Both the position numbers and the translations under genes were made by a program. The notes under the pieces were generated by a model, which was not told where the DNA came from, ran no database searches, and worked only from the letters and a program-made list of their open reading frames with translations. From an uncultured Eubacteriales bacterium (GTDB lineage Bacteria > Bacillota > Clostridia > Oscillospirales > Butyricicoccaceae), in assembly GCA_910579575.1 (NCBI GenBank), contig CAJTUM010000014.1:7735-24632 (forward strand): a stretch of DNA of 16,898 nt, written 5' to 3'. Of this stretch, positions 1-6,942 are shown one piece after another. Each line of letters opens with the position of its first letter. Position 1 is the stretch's first letter.

Positions 1-39
1 GGTTTTGAGAGATTTCAATCTGATGTAAAGACCAAAATC

Positions 40-57
40 AAAATACTATAGTATTTT
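40..57. repeat. Perfect 18-bp AT-rich palindrome
   Basis: AAAATACTATAGTATTTT reads the same on both strands, with no spacer. Such a dyad could be an operator or a weak cruciform. No gene start lies close enough to assign it, so it is recorded only as a symmetry element. Confidence 0.6.
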
Positions 58-228
58 TATAAAGCAGAAAAAGAGAGTATCATGATATTTTCGCTTCAAT
101 AGATTCCAAAATGGAGATTGGCTCAGAGAAGGAGAGGAACGACAATAGAAAACCTCTTGCGATCGGGAGAAAGGGTATTAAAGGTTGTGTCGCCTGCGTT
201 GATCCTCAAAAAAAGTAGCCTTGCCCTC

Positions 229-257
229 TTGACAATCGGGGATGGATGGCTTATACT
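229..257 (+). promoter_or_regulatory. Sigma-70 promoter of tRNA-Pro
   Basis: A perfect -35 box TTGACA (229-234) is separated by exactly 17 bp from a -10 box TATACT (252-257). The mature tRNA begins 36 bp after the -10 box. This is close to the housekeeping consensus, as expected of a strong stable-RNA promoter. Confidence 0.85.
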
Positions 258-293
258 AAATAAGCACTGGCTGTTGAGGCGTGTGCGGTTCAT

Positions 294-369
294 CGGGGTA
301 TAGCGCAGCTGGTAGCGCGCTTGGTTCGGGACCAAGAGGCCTCGGGTTCAAGTCCCGATACTCCGACCA
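294..369 (+). tRNA. tRNA-Pro, anticodon CGG
   Basis: A full cloverleaf can be folded. The acceptor stem CGGGGTA pairs with TACTCCG, with one G-U. The anticodon stem CTTGG/CCAAG holds the loop TTCGGGA with anticodon CGG at 327-329. The T stem is TCGGG/CCCGA with loop TTCAAGT, followed by discriminator A and an encoded CCA at 367-369. Length is 76 nt. The anticodon reads CCG proline codons. The gene stands alone between its own promoter and terminator. No integrase or second copy of the tRNA 3' end is visible, so there is no sign that it serves as an attachment site here. Confidence 0.96.
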
Positions 370-371
370 TT

Positions 372-403
372 CCGGGTATCTGTTTTGGATACCCGGTTTT
401 TTT
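372..403 (+). terminator. Rho-independent terminator of tRNA-Pro
   Basis: Nine base pairs (CCGGGTATC at 372-380 with GATACCCGG at 388-396) enclose a 7-nt loop, followed at once by seven T (397-403). It lies three bases after the CCA end of the tRNA. Confidence 0.93.
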
Positions 404-433
404 ATCCTATTTGTATTTATTCTGTAAATGATT

Positions 434-467
434 AAAATCCAGCGCCCGAATGGACGCTGGATTTTTT
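434..467. terminator. Terminator hairpin between tRNA-Pro and the flippase gene
   Basis: ATCCAGCG (437-444) pairs with CGCTGGAT (455-462) around a 10-nt loop. AAA/TTT flanks lengthen the stem. The run of T after it on the plus strand and the A run before it make it usable in both directions. It sits just beyond the stop of the minus-strand flippase gene (475), which it most likely terminates. Confidence 0.8.
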
Positions 468-474
468 GATATCT

Positions 475-1977
475 TTATATTTGAACGGATTGACTGCGCC
501 GGCGGGCGGTAAGGACCAACAGCAGCAGATACAGGCCGCAGGCCAGGGGAACGGCCCACAGCGGGTCGCCGGGAGCTAAGCGGCGGGCCAACCAGCAAGC
601 GGCCGCCGCGCATAGGGCGGGCCGCAGCAGCCAAGCGCCCCAGCGCAGCTTTAGGCCGGTTTTTTCGATCAGGCAGTTCACGCTTAGAGCGCCGTTGAAA
701 ATCTCGCTGAAAAACAGGCAGGCCAAATATCCATAAATGCCCAGAACGGGCAACAGACCAGCCAGCAGAAGCAGGGAGAGGAAGGATTCGGCGATATTGA
801 TTCGCGCCAGCCGTGCTTGCTGGTCCAGTCCCTTGAGCAGAGCGTCGGTCATATCGTCCAGGTACATTATTACAACGATAGGCGCCAGAATCCGCAGGAA
901 ATGGGCGGCTTGAGGATCTCGATAAAAGGCCATGCTCAAAGGCTGTGCATAAACAAACAGAATACCCGCCGTCCCTACAGAAAAAAGCAACGTGATTTGA
1001 AAAACGCGGCTTGTCAAGCGGTTGATGCGCTTTTGTCCGCCGCGAACGGATTCCTCCGTAATTTCTGGAATAAGCAGGGAGCTGCAAGCGGTCAACAGAG
1101 CGGAGGGGAATTGGAGGATGGGCATAGCCATGCCTCGAATGGCGCCATATTGGGCCAGAGCCAAATCGCAGTTCACCCCATGCTTTTCCAGCCCAATAGG
1201 AACCATGATTTGCTTAGCCATGTTGATGGCGGAACGCACCAAAGAGCTTAGACCCACCGGTAAACAAATAGACAGGGCTCGCCGATATGGGACAGCTTCC
1301 TCTGAGCCGCCTCGGCCCAGCCGTCGGATATCCTGCCGGTAGAGCAGAAGAAGGTAGAGAAAGGAACAGATTTCTGAAAGGGCGCCGCCGGCGGCCAAAG
1401 CCAGGCAAGCGGGTTCCAGACCCCGGGGCGCCGCCACGGTCAGCAGAGCAGAAGCAGCCAACATATGGGTCAACTGCTCTAATATTTGAGCCGAGGCGCT
1501 TTTGACGGCCCGGCGAACGGCGGTGAAGTAACCGCTGAGGGCAGAAGCCGCCGCCATGAAAGGCAGGCTGAGGGCCAGCGCGCGGAGGGGCAGGCCGGAT
1601 ATTTTTCCATGGAACCAGGCGGCCGCAGCCTTGTCTGCGCCCCAGAAAAGCAGGGCGGAGGCCAGCAAGCTGCATACCAGGCCGATACAAGCGCATTTGA
1701 ACACAGCCGACCGGGCGCCGGCGGGGCGTCCCCGGGCCAGCTGATCTGCCGCCAGCCGGGTGGAGGCCAGGCCCACCCCGCCGATGGAAAGGGTGACGCC
1801 AAAGGAGTAAACCGAAAGCAGCAATTGGTAAACGCCCACGCCTTCGGCCCCGATTTTATTGGAAAGATAGGCGGTGAAGGCCATACCCAGCAGCCGCATC
1901 GCCATAGAAGAGGCGGTTAGTATGGCGGCGTTCAGCGCAAACTGGCCCTTTTTCCCCCAGCTCCAGGTTCTTCCCAT
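475..1977 (-). CDS. SpoVB/MurJ-like polysaccharide flippase (stage V sporulation protein B family)
   Basis: This 500-residue integral membrane protein matches the MOP/MATE-like flippases of the SpoVB branch, which move lipid-linked glycan precursors across the membrane. In spore formers SpoVB is needed for cortex peptidoglycan. Visible signs are the N-terminal pattern AAILTASSMAMRLLGMAF, then GAEGVGVYQLLLSVYSFG and GGVGLASTRLAA, which are typical of the family. About 12-14 hydrophobic segments run the whole length, with basic loops such as YRQDIRRLGRG near residue 215. Length is normal for the family. The start at 1977 is preceded by GAGGAGG 12 nt upstream, a slightly long spacing, with no better start nearby. 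It is monocistronic and converges on the tRNA gene. The fold is clear, but whether it acts in sporulation, teichoic acid or capsule export cannot be read from the sequence, so no symbol is given. Confidence 0.85.
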   Translation of the reverse strand: MGRTWSWGKKGQFALNAAILTASSMAMRLLGMAFTAYLSNKIGAEGVGVYQLLLSVYSFGVTLSIGGVGLASTRLAADQLARGRPAGARSAVFKCACIGLVCSLLASALLFWGADKAAAAWFHGKISGLPLRALALSLPFMAAASALSGYFTAVRRAVKSASAQILEQLTHMLAASALLTVAAPRGLEPACLALAAGGALSEICSFLYLLLLYRQDIRRLGRGGSEEAVPYRRALSICLPVGLSSLVRSAINMAKQIMVPIGLEKHGVNCDLALAQYGAIRGMAMPILQFPSALLTACSSLLIPEITEESVRGGQKRINRLTSRVFQITLLFSVGTAGILFVYAQPLSMAFYRDPQAAHFLRILAPIVVIMYLDDMTDALLKGLDQQARLARINIAESFLSLLLLAGLLPVLGIYGYLACLFFSEIFNGALSVNCLIEKTGLKLRWGAWLLRPALCAAAACWLARRLAPGDPLWAVPLACGLYLLLLVLTARRRSQSVQI

Positions 1978-2108
1978 AAAGTCAGACCGCCTCCTCGACG
2001 CAAAATCAGCAATATCAGACTATGCGCCGACTCGCCAGATTAGAATGGGCTGGGCCTGAAAACAGAAAAAGAGCCTGTTTGAAAAAGTATACTTCTTTAG
2101 ATACTGTG

Positions 2109-2290
2109 CTAATCTCTAAAGTCAAATAACTTCTTTGGCTTACTATTGAATACCTCGCATATTTTGAATATCCATTCGAATAATACGTCAATATTACTTG
2201 ATTCTATTGTGCTTCAACTAATTGTAGTTGTGTTATTCTCAACCCCTTTCTATAGGAGCGGGTGAAAATTCGTGAGATTGAGATTTCTAT
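2109..2290 (-). pseudogene. Decayed XRE/Cro-type helix-turn-helix regulator
   Basis: Translating the minus strand in two neighbouring frames gives two halves of a short XRE-family repressor. One frame reads RKGLRITQLQLVEA and stops at 2204-2206. The frame shifted by one base picks up after a TGA at 2214-2216 and reads through KICEVFNSKPKKLFDF to a TAG at 2109-2111. These resemble the first helix and the last helix of a Cro/C1 domain. About ten residues that should hold the recognition helix and the usual IE-R-G turn are missing. The stretch is much more AT-rich than its neighbours. I read it as a frameshifted, internally deleted relic, perhaps of a mobile element. The match is by eye and the 5' limit is uncertain. 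Confidence 0.4.
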
Positions 2291-2350
2291 AATTTCATTG
2301 GCATATTTGATTTTGAGGAAGCGCAGGAGCAATCCCAAACTGCTCAAGAC

Positions 2351-2392
2351 AAAAATAATGCGAAAGTCGGCGCAGCTTGACGCCGCGCCGAC
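2351..2392 (-). terminator. Terminator of the folate/formate operon
   Basis: Read on the minus strand, an 11-bp stem (one G-U) with loop GTCAA spans 2392-2366, formed by GTCGGCGCGGC and GCTGCGCCGAC. It is followed by TTTCGCATTATTTTT. It lies about 90 bp beyond the formate channel stop. A weaker ACGC/GCGT hairpin with six T lies directly after the stop (about 2460-2482) and may act first. Confidence 0.65.
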
Positions 2393-2482
2393 CCTCGCTT
2401 AAACTGTTTTTTTACGTCGCCGTCCCATTAGGCGGTTATTTGTTATTGTTACAAAAAAGGAAAAAACGCGATTTTTAAGCGT

Positions 2483-3256
2483 CTATTTTTTTGCCGTCCG
2501 CCCGATCATGCAGTATCCGCCGCCGACAACGATTGCGCCGCCGATGATATTGCCCAAGGCGGTAATCAGAATATTGCGAAAAAAGCCTGCCAAAGAGACG
2601 CCGGCGCCGTGAGGCAACAGCAAAGCAGAGGATAGCAAGGTCATATTGGCCACACAATGTTCAAAACCGGGGGCGATAAACATCACAATGCCCCAAAACA
2701 CCATAATCAGCTTGGCGCTTTCGCTTTTCAGCCGGAACGAACACCAAACCGGCAGACAGACCAAGATATTGCACAAAATGCCGGCGATGAACAGCTGAAG
2801 GGCGGGAGCGCTCATCTTGGCTTCCGCACTGCTGAGGACAAAGGCAGAAGCTTCTGGACCATAAAGCTCGCCGGCCGCCATCAGGGCGGAGAGAGCCAAA
2901 GCGCCAAGCAGATTGCCAACATAACTGCACAACAGCGTTACGGCCGTTTGCCGCCAGGAAACCTGTTTTTGAAAAGAACCTACCGCCAGTATCATGGTGT
3001 TGCCAGTAAAAAGCTCCGCTCCAGCCATTAGCACCAGGCTCAGGGCGCCGCCAAACAACAGGCCCATCATGGGCTTGGTAAAAGGGGAGCCGGCGGCGGC
3101 CAAAAACCCGCCTACAGTAAACACCAGAATGACGCCGAAGCCAATAAACAGACCGGCCAGCATGGCGGAAATCCAGTAACCCAAAGGGTTGTTTTTCAGC
3201 AATCTGGCTTTGTTTTGAGCGGCTTGAGCTACGGCATTCAAATCATTTTGAAACAT
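2483..3256 (-). CDS. Formate/nitrite transporter (FNT) family channel, probably formate
   Basis: This 257-residue membrane protein has the length and six-helix plan of FNT channels, which form pentamers and pass formate, nitrite or hydrosulfide. Diagnostic motifs are ELFTGNT (81-87), where FocA has its pore-lining Thr, and GFEHCVANM (197-205), with the conserved central His at 200. The preceding FWGIVMFIAP segment is also typical. AAAGGATG stands seven bases before the ATG. It is the last gene of the folate operon, 33 bp after folD. Sitting beside formate-THF ligase makes formate the likely substrate: uptake to feed Fhs, or release of formate made by running Fhs backwards. Nitrite cannot be excluded from the sequence, hence no gene symbol. 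Confidence 0.9.
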   Translation of the reverse strand: MFQNDLNAVAQAAQNKARLLKNNPLGYWISAMLAGLFIGFGVILVFTVGGFLAAAGSPFTKPMMGLLFGGALSLVLMAGAELFTGNTMILAVGSFQKQVSWRQTAVTLLCSYVGNLLGALALSALMAAGELYGPEASAFVLSSAEAKMSAPALQLFIAGILCNILVCLPVWCSFRLKSESAKLIMVFWGIVMFIAPGFEHCVANMTLLSSALLLPHGAGVSLAGFFRNILITALGNIIGGAIVVGGGYCMIGRTAKK

Positions 3257-3289
3257 GAATTTTCATCCTTTTGTATCAATGGAATGAAT

Positions 3290-4147
3290 TTATTCCAGAC
3301 CGGCCCGCTTCATCGCGGAACGCAGCACATGAGCTGCCAGACAGCTGGTGGTCACGCCGCCCACGCCGCCAGGGGCCGGGGTGATGCGAGCCACAATGGA
3401 CTCCACAGCCGCAAAGTCCACATCGCCGCACAGCTTGCCGTCTTCGTCCATATTGATACCTACGTCGACCACTGTCTGACCGGGGGATACATATTCCGCA
3501 TTTACCATCTTGGCCTTGCCGACGCAGGCGACCAGAACGTCCGCCTGCCGGGCGATGGCAGGGAGATTTTGCGTTTTGCTGTGGCAAATGGTAACAGTGG
3601 CGTTTTTGGCCAACATCATCATGGCCAGCGGCTTGCCTACCACCATGCTGCGGCCCAGAATAACCACATTTTTTCCTGCCAGATCCACCTGATAATGGGC
3701 CAATAGCTCCATGACGGCCTCCGGCGTGCAAGGAGGGTAGCCGGAGGAATCCGCCGCGAACACTTTGGCCAAATTGTCTGGATTCATAGCGTCCATATCC
3801 TTCTCCGGGGAGAGGACATATTTCAGAACGCTTTCGTCCAGTTGAGGAGGCAACGGACGGAAAATCAACACGCCGTGGACGGCGTCGTCTCGGTTCAACG
3901 CCTGGATTTGCTCGGTAAAAGCTTGCTGATCGATATCCACAGGCAGCTCTTTGACTTCCACGTCGATACCCAAACCGTTGAAACGTTTGATTGCGCCGGC
4001 TTCATAAGAGAGATCGTCCGGCCGGGCGCCGCAGCGCACAATCGTCATTTTGGGGCGAACGCCCGCTTGCTCCAGCCGGGCGACTTGGGCGGCCAACCGC
4101 TCCTTCATGGCGGCCACGGGCTCTTTGCTCTTGAGCAATTCAGCCAT
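3290..4147 (-). CDS. folD: Methylenetetrahydrofolate dehydrogenase, FolD family (probably lacking cyclohydrolase activity)
   Basis: This 285-residue protein has the FolD fold: an N-terminal substrate domain followed by a Rossmann domain with GRSMVVGKPLAMMML (about 164-178), which binds NAD(P), and the closing motif ITPAPGGVGGVT. FolD oxidises 5,10-methylene-THF and normally also hydrolyses methenyl-THF. I chose the ATG at 4147 because GAAGGAGG sits 8 nt before it; the TTG at 4153 overlaps the spacer. Aligned to E. coli FolD as I remember it, Tyr50 is kept (Y48) and Asp121 is kept (D119). However, the catalytic Lys54 aligns with A52 and Gln98 with F96. A lysine lies two residues later (K54). 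Since a dedicated cyclohydrolase gene (fchA) is directly upstream, the simplest reading is a dehydrogenase-only enzyme. It is separated from fchA by 38 bp. Confidence 0.93.
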   Translation of the reverse strand: MAELLKSKEPVAAMKERLAAQVARLEQAGVRPKMTIVRCGARPDDLSYEAGAIKRFNGLGIDVEVKELPVDIDQQAFTEQIQALNRDDAVHGVLIFRPLPPQLDESVLKYVLSPEKDMDAMNPDNLAKVFAADSSGYPPCTPEAVMELLAHYQVDLAGKNVVILGRSMVVGKPLAMMMLAKNATVTICHSKTQNLPAIARQADVLVACVGKAKMVNAEYVSPGQTVVDVGINMDEDGKLCGDVDFAAVESIVARITPAPGGVGGVTTSCLAAHVLRSAMKRAGLE

Positions 4148-4185
4148 TTGCAAGACCTCCTTCTTTGGTTGAGAGAAAATAAATC

Positions 4186-4800
4186 CTATTTGCGGATAGC
4201 GGCTTGAACGACCTGGGCCGTTTTATCCGCGCGAGGGACCCATTGAGCCAGCAGACCGTCCGCCTGGGCTTCATAGTCCTCTGCCAGCGCGCGATCCTTC
4301 ATCAGCTTGGTGTTGATGTAGACGTTCAGGCTGGCGCCCTCCAAGGCGGCCCGGCAGAAGACGGCGGCCACGCCCACGTCGGAAAGAGCCAAACGAGAAC
4401 CTTTTTCTGCTAGTTCTTCCAGCAAACCGACGACCTGAGCGCAGGTTTCCATGATGCGCAGAGGCACGGCTCCGGCTTCTTTCAGACATTGGGCCATCGT
4501 CTGGTCCCGTTCCGGCGCGTCTTTGGGCAGACCGTATGCTTTGGATAGGGGCTCAAAAGCGTCGGCGTCCGCCTGAACCAGCTGCTGGAGTTTGCTGCGC
4601 AGCGCCTCCGTCTGGCCGATAAGCTGTTGGATATCCTGCTGGACGCCGGCATATTTCTTTTTGCCCAGAGTCAGGTTGCACACCATGGAGCCCAGAGCGG
4701 CCCCCAAAGCGCCGCACAGGGCGGAAGCGCCGCCGCCGCCGGGCACAGCCGCGCCGGAGGCCAGCTGGTTCAGAAATTCATTGCAGCTGTTGTTCAGCAT
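4186..4800 (-). CDS. fchA: Methenyltetrahydrofolate cyclohydrolase (cyclodeaminase/cyclohydrolase family)
   Basis: This 204-residue, mostly helical protein belongs to the formiminotransferase-cyclodeaminase-like family. It shows the N-terminal glycine-rich motif AAVPGGGGASALCGALGAAL (about 17-36) and the NLTLGKKKY stretch after it. In clostridial operons with fhs and folD this protein is FchA, which converts 5,10-methenyl-THF to 10-formyl-THF. AGAAAGGAA precedes the ATG at a normal distance. Length fits the stand-alone family. It lies between fhs, from which an intrinsic terminator separates it, and folD. A cyclodeaminase role in histidine or purine breakdown is less likely because no formiminotransferase gene is present. 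Confidence 0.9.
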   Translation of the reverse strand: MLNNSCNEFLNQLASGAAVPGGGGASALCGALGAALGSMVCNLTLGKKKYAGVQQDIQQLIGQTEALRSKLQQLVQADADAFEPLSKAYGLPKDAPERDQTMAQCLKEAGAVPLRIMETCAQVVGLLEELAEKGSRLALSDVGVAAVFCRAALEGASLNVYINTKLMKDRALAEDYEAQADGLLAQWVPRADKTAQVVQAAIRK

Positions 4801-4834
4801 AAATTCGTTCCTTTCTGCGATGAGAGCAAGATTG

Positions 4835-4865
4835 AAAAAGGCGGCGGCGCGGGTCTGCGCCGCCG
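4835..4865 (-). terminator. Intrinsic terminator between fhs and fchA
   Basis: On the minus strand CGGCGGCGC and GCGCCGCCG form nine perfect G-C pairs around a 6-nt loop (4865-4842), followed by CC and five T (4839-4835). It begins ten bases after the fhs stop. No clear promoter lies between it and fchA, so it is probably a leaky terminator that sets the ratio of fhs to the downstream genes. Confidence 0.8.
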
Positions 4866-4875
4866 TCGGGATTTT

Positions 4876-6561
4876 TTAGAACAAACCGGAAATTTTGCCT
4901 TGGGCGTCCACGTCGATATGCTCGGCGGCGGGAACCTTGGGCAGGCCGGGCAGAGTCATAATATCGCCGGTCAGCGCCACAACAAAACCGGCGCCGGCGG
5001 AGATCTTCACATTGCGCACCGTGATGCGGAAGCCCTGGGGGCGACCTTTCTTCTTTTGGTCGTCGGACAGAGAATATTGCGTCTTGGCCATACAGACTGG
5101 CGCTTTGCCAAACCCCATCTCTTCAATTTGTCGGATCTGCCGTTTGGCGGCGGGCAGAATATCCACCCCGTCGGCGCCATAGATTTTCTGAGCGATGGCC
5201 TCGATTTTCTGGGCGACGCCCAAATCGTCTTCATACGTAAACCGGAATTGGGAAGGATCGCTGTGATCGGCGATGCGCAGCACCTCCTGCGCCAGAGCGA
5301 CGCCGCCTTCGCCGCCTTTGGCCCATACTTCGGATAGAGCTACGTTGACCCCCAGCTCCCGGCATTTTTGCTCCACCAAGTCCAGCTCAGCCTTGGTGTC
5401 GGTGGGGAAAGCGTTGATTGCCACCACGGCGGGCAGGCCCCAGACGTTGGTCACGTTTTCAATGTGCTTGAGCAAGTTGGGAAGACCCTTTTCCAAAGCC
5501 TCCAGGTTTTCAGCGTTCAGCTCCGCTTTATCTACGCCGCCGTGGCTTTTCAGCGCCCGGACAGTGGCAACAATGACCACGCAGGCAGGAACCAGCCCGG
5601 CCATACGGCATTTGATATCCAGGAATTTTTCTGCGCCCAGATCCGCGCCGAAGCCCGCTTCGGTGACGGCGTAATCGCCAAGCTTCAGCGCCATACGAGT
5701 GGCTGTGACGCTGTTGCAGCCATGGGCGATATTGGCGAAGGGGCCGCCGTGAATAAAAGCAGGCGTTTTTTCCAGCGTCTGCACCAGGTTTGGCTTCAGC
5801 GCGTCTTTCAGCAAAGCGGTCATCGCGCCTTCCGCCTTCAGATCATGGGCAGTGACGGCTTTGCCCTCATAGCTGTAGCCGATGATGATACGGCCCAGCC
5901 GCTCCTTCAGATCCAAAATATCCGAGGCCAAACACAAAGCGGCCATTACTTCAGAAGCCACAGTGATATCATAGCCGTCTTCGCGGGGCATACCGTTGGC
6001 TTTGCCGCCCAGGCCGTCTGTGATAAAGCGCAGTTGCCGGTCGTTCATATCCACGCAGCGGCGCCAGGTGATGCGCCGGGGGTCAATTTGCAGTTGATTG
6101 CCCTGGTAGATATGGTTGTCAATCATAGCGGCCAGCAGGTTGTTGGCCGCGCCGATGGCGTGGAAATCGCCGGTGAAATGCAGGTTGATATCCTCCATGG
6201 GCACTACCTGGGCATAACCGCCGCCGGCAGCGCCGCCCTTGACGCCGAACACCGGCCCCAAAGAGGGCTCCCGCAAGGCGATCACTGTTTTTTTGCCTAA
6301 ACGGCGCAGAGCGTCGCCCAGACCCACGGTAGTGGTGGTTTTACCCTCGCCGGCGGGAGTGGGGTTGATAGCCGTTACAAGAATCAGCTTGCCGTCGGGG
6401 ACGTTTTTATATTTGGTCTCCAACAGGTTATAATCCACCTTGGCCTTATATTTTCCGTAGTATTCCAGATCGTCCTCGCTGAGGCCGATGGATTGAGCCG
6501 CCTGGCTGATGGGGGCCATCTCTGCGGCTTGGGCAATCTCGATATCGCTCTTGAAAGACAT
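4876..6561 (-). CDS. fhs: Formate--tetrahydrofolate ligase
   Basis: Fhs joins formate to THF using ATP to give 10-formyl-THF, the first step of the methyl branch of the Wood-Ljungdahl pathway and a source of formyl groups for purines. It can also run in reverse to make ATP. The 561-residue length is normal. Family landmarks are the nucleotide-binding loop PTPAGEGKTTTT (67-78), EPSLGPVFGVKGGAAGGG soon after it, TGDFHAIGAANN and FIHGGPFANIAHGCNS. The C terminus contains VALTGDIMTLPGLPK. AAGGAGG lies eight bases before the ATG. It is the first gene of the operon, and a terminator directly follows it. I see no riboswitch in the short 5' leader. Functions only partly separable by sequence are purine synthesis, serine/glycine metabolism and acetogenesis; no other Wood-Ljungdahl gene is in the window. 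Confidence 0.98.
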   Translation of the reverse strand: MSFKSDIEIAQAAEMAPISQAAQSIGLSEDDLEYYGKYKAKVDYNLLETKYKNVPDGKLILVTAINPTPAGEGKTTTTVGLGDALRRLGKKTVIALREPSLGPVFGVKGGAAGGGYAQVVPMEDINLHFTGDFHAIGAANNLLAAMIDNHIYQGNQLQIDPRRITWRRCVDMNDRQLRFITDGLGGKANGMPREDGYDITVASEVMAALCLASDILDLKERLGRIIIGYSYEGKAVTAHDLKAEGAMTALLKDALKPNLVQTLEKTPAFIHGGPFANIAHGCNSVTATRMALKLGDYAVTEAGFGADLGAEKFLDIKCRMAGLVPACVVIVATVRALKSHGGVDKAELNAENLEALEKGLPNLLKHIENVTNVWGLPAVVAINAFPTDTKAELDLVEQKCRELGVNVALSEVWAKGGEGGVALAQEVLRIADHSDPSQFRFTYEDDLGVAQKIEAIAQKIYGADGVDILPAAKRQIRQIEEMGFGKAPVCMAKTQYSLSDDQKKKGRPQGFRITVRNVKISAGAGFVVALTGDIMTLPGLPKVPAAEHIDVDAQGKISGLF

Positions 6562-6624
6562 TTGGATTTCCTCCTTATAAAATAAATTACGGCGGCGGAC
6601 TGGGAAACGCGCCCTTTGGTTTAT

Positions 6625-6633
6625 AGTATAACA
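6625..6633 (-). promoter_or_regulatory. Candidate extended -10 promoter of fhs
   Basis: On the minus strand TGTTATACT (6633-6625) is an extended -10 element about 63 bp before the fhs start codon. A TTGACT (6661-6656) lies upstream, but its 25-bp spacing is too long for a normal -35 box. If used, the transcript would have a leader of about 55 nt. Confidence 0.4.
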
Positions 6634-6907
6634 CAGCTTGCGCCTTGTGGGGAACAGTCAAACAAGAAAATTTTTGACGGACAGGGAGAAAAAGCCTAAA
6701 AAAATATTCAAAGCGCGTACAAACTTTAGACATACTCGCCAGATATACTAAAAACATAAAAGGCAGGAACCCACTGGAAAGCAAGACAAAGCCAGCCAAG
6801 CGGCTTTTATATAGAATCAAAACCGACAGAAAAGGGGGCGAGGCCAATAAGAAAAAGCAAAGAATGACAAGGCGGGGACGCCTAAACATCCACAAAGAAA
6901 ATTCCTC

Positions 6908-6936
6908 TTAACCACATAAATCACTCCTCTTATAAA
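6908..6936 (+). promoter_or_regulatory. Candidate promoter of the structured leader or small RNA
   Basis: TTAACC (6908-6913, four of six consensus bases) and TATAAA (6931-6936, five of six) are spaced by exactly 17 bp on the plus strand. Transcription would begin near 6943, just before the stem-loop at 6984-7031. Confidence 0.4.
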
Positions 6937-6942
6937 AATAAA

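Larger units (their letters stand above)
1..293. other. AT-rich intergenic stretch with no recognisable gene
   Basis: I see no credible protein in this stretch. The short open frames lack ribosome binding sites and look like noise. It holds a perfect 18-bp palindrome at 40-57 and, at its right end, the promoter of the tRNA gene. The window edge may cut off whatever lies to the left. Confidence 0.6.
1978..2482. other. 505-bp intergenic region between flippase and formate channel genes
   Basis: No intact gene is seen. The left 70 bp is the upstream region of the flippase gene. The middle (about 2080-2340) is AT-rich and carries the XRE relic. The right part holds the terminator hairpin at 2366-2392 and a T/A-rich tail next to the formate channel stop codon. 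The change in base composition suggests inserted and decaying DNA. Confidence 0.5.

Noticed and set aside
118..303. 61-codon plus-strand frame upstream of tRNA-Pro
   Set aside because: It has no ribosome site or family resemblance, and it runs over the tRNA promoter into the tRNA.
294..369. tRNA-Pro as an integration site of a mobile element
   Set aside because: No integrase gene and no repeated copy of the tRNA 3' end are found in the window.
407..1087. Long minus-strand frame overlapping the flippase gene
   Set aside because: It is a shadow in another frame of a clear 14-helix-type membrane protein and contains no recognisable domain.
5368..6300. 310-codon plus-strand frame opposite fhs
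   Set aside because: It is antisense to a highly conserved enzyme gene with a full set of motifs. The open frame is a by-product of GC-rich codon use.
6587..6895. Minus-strand frame of 102 codons with two hydrophobic stretches
   Set aside because: It would start at TTG or an internal ATG, has a poor ribosome site, covers the likely fhs promoter and leader, and its C terminus shows no family pattern. It looks like an AT-rich frame rather than a gene.
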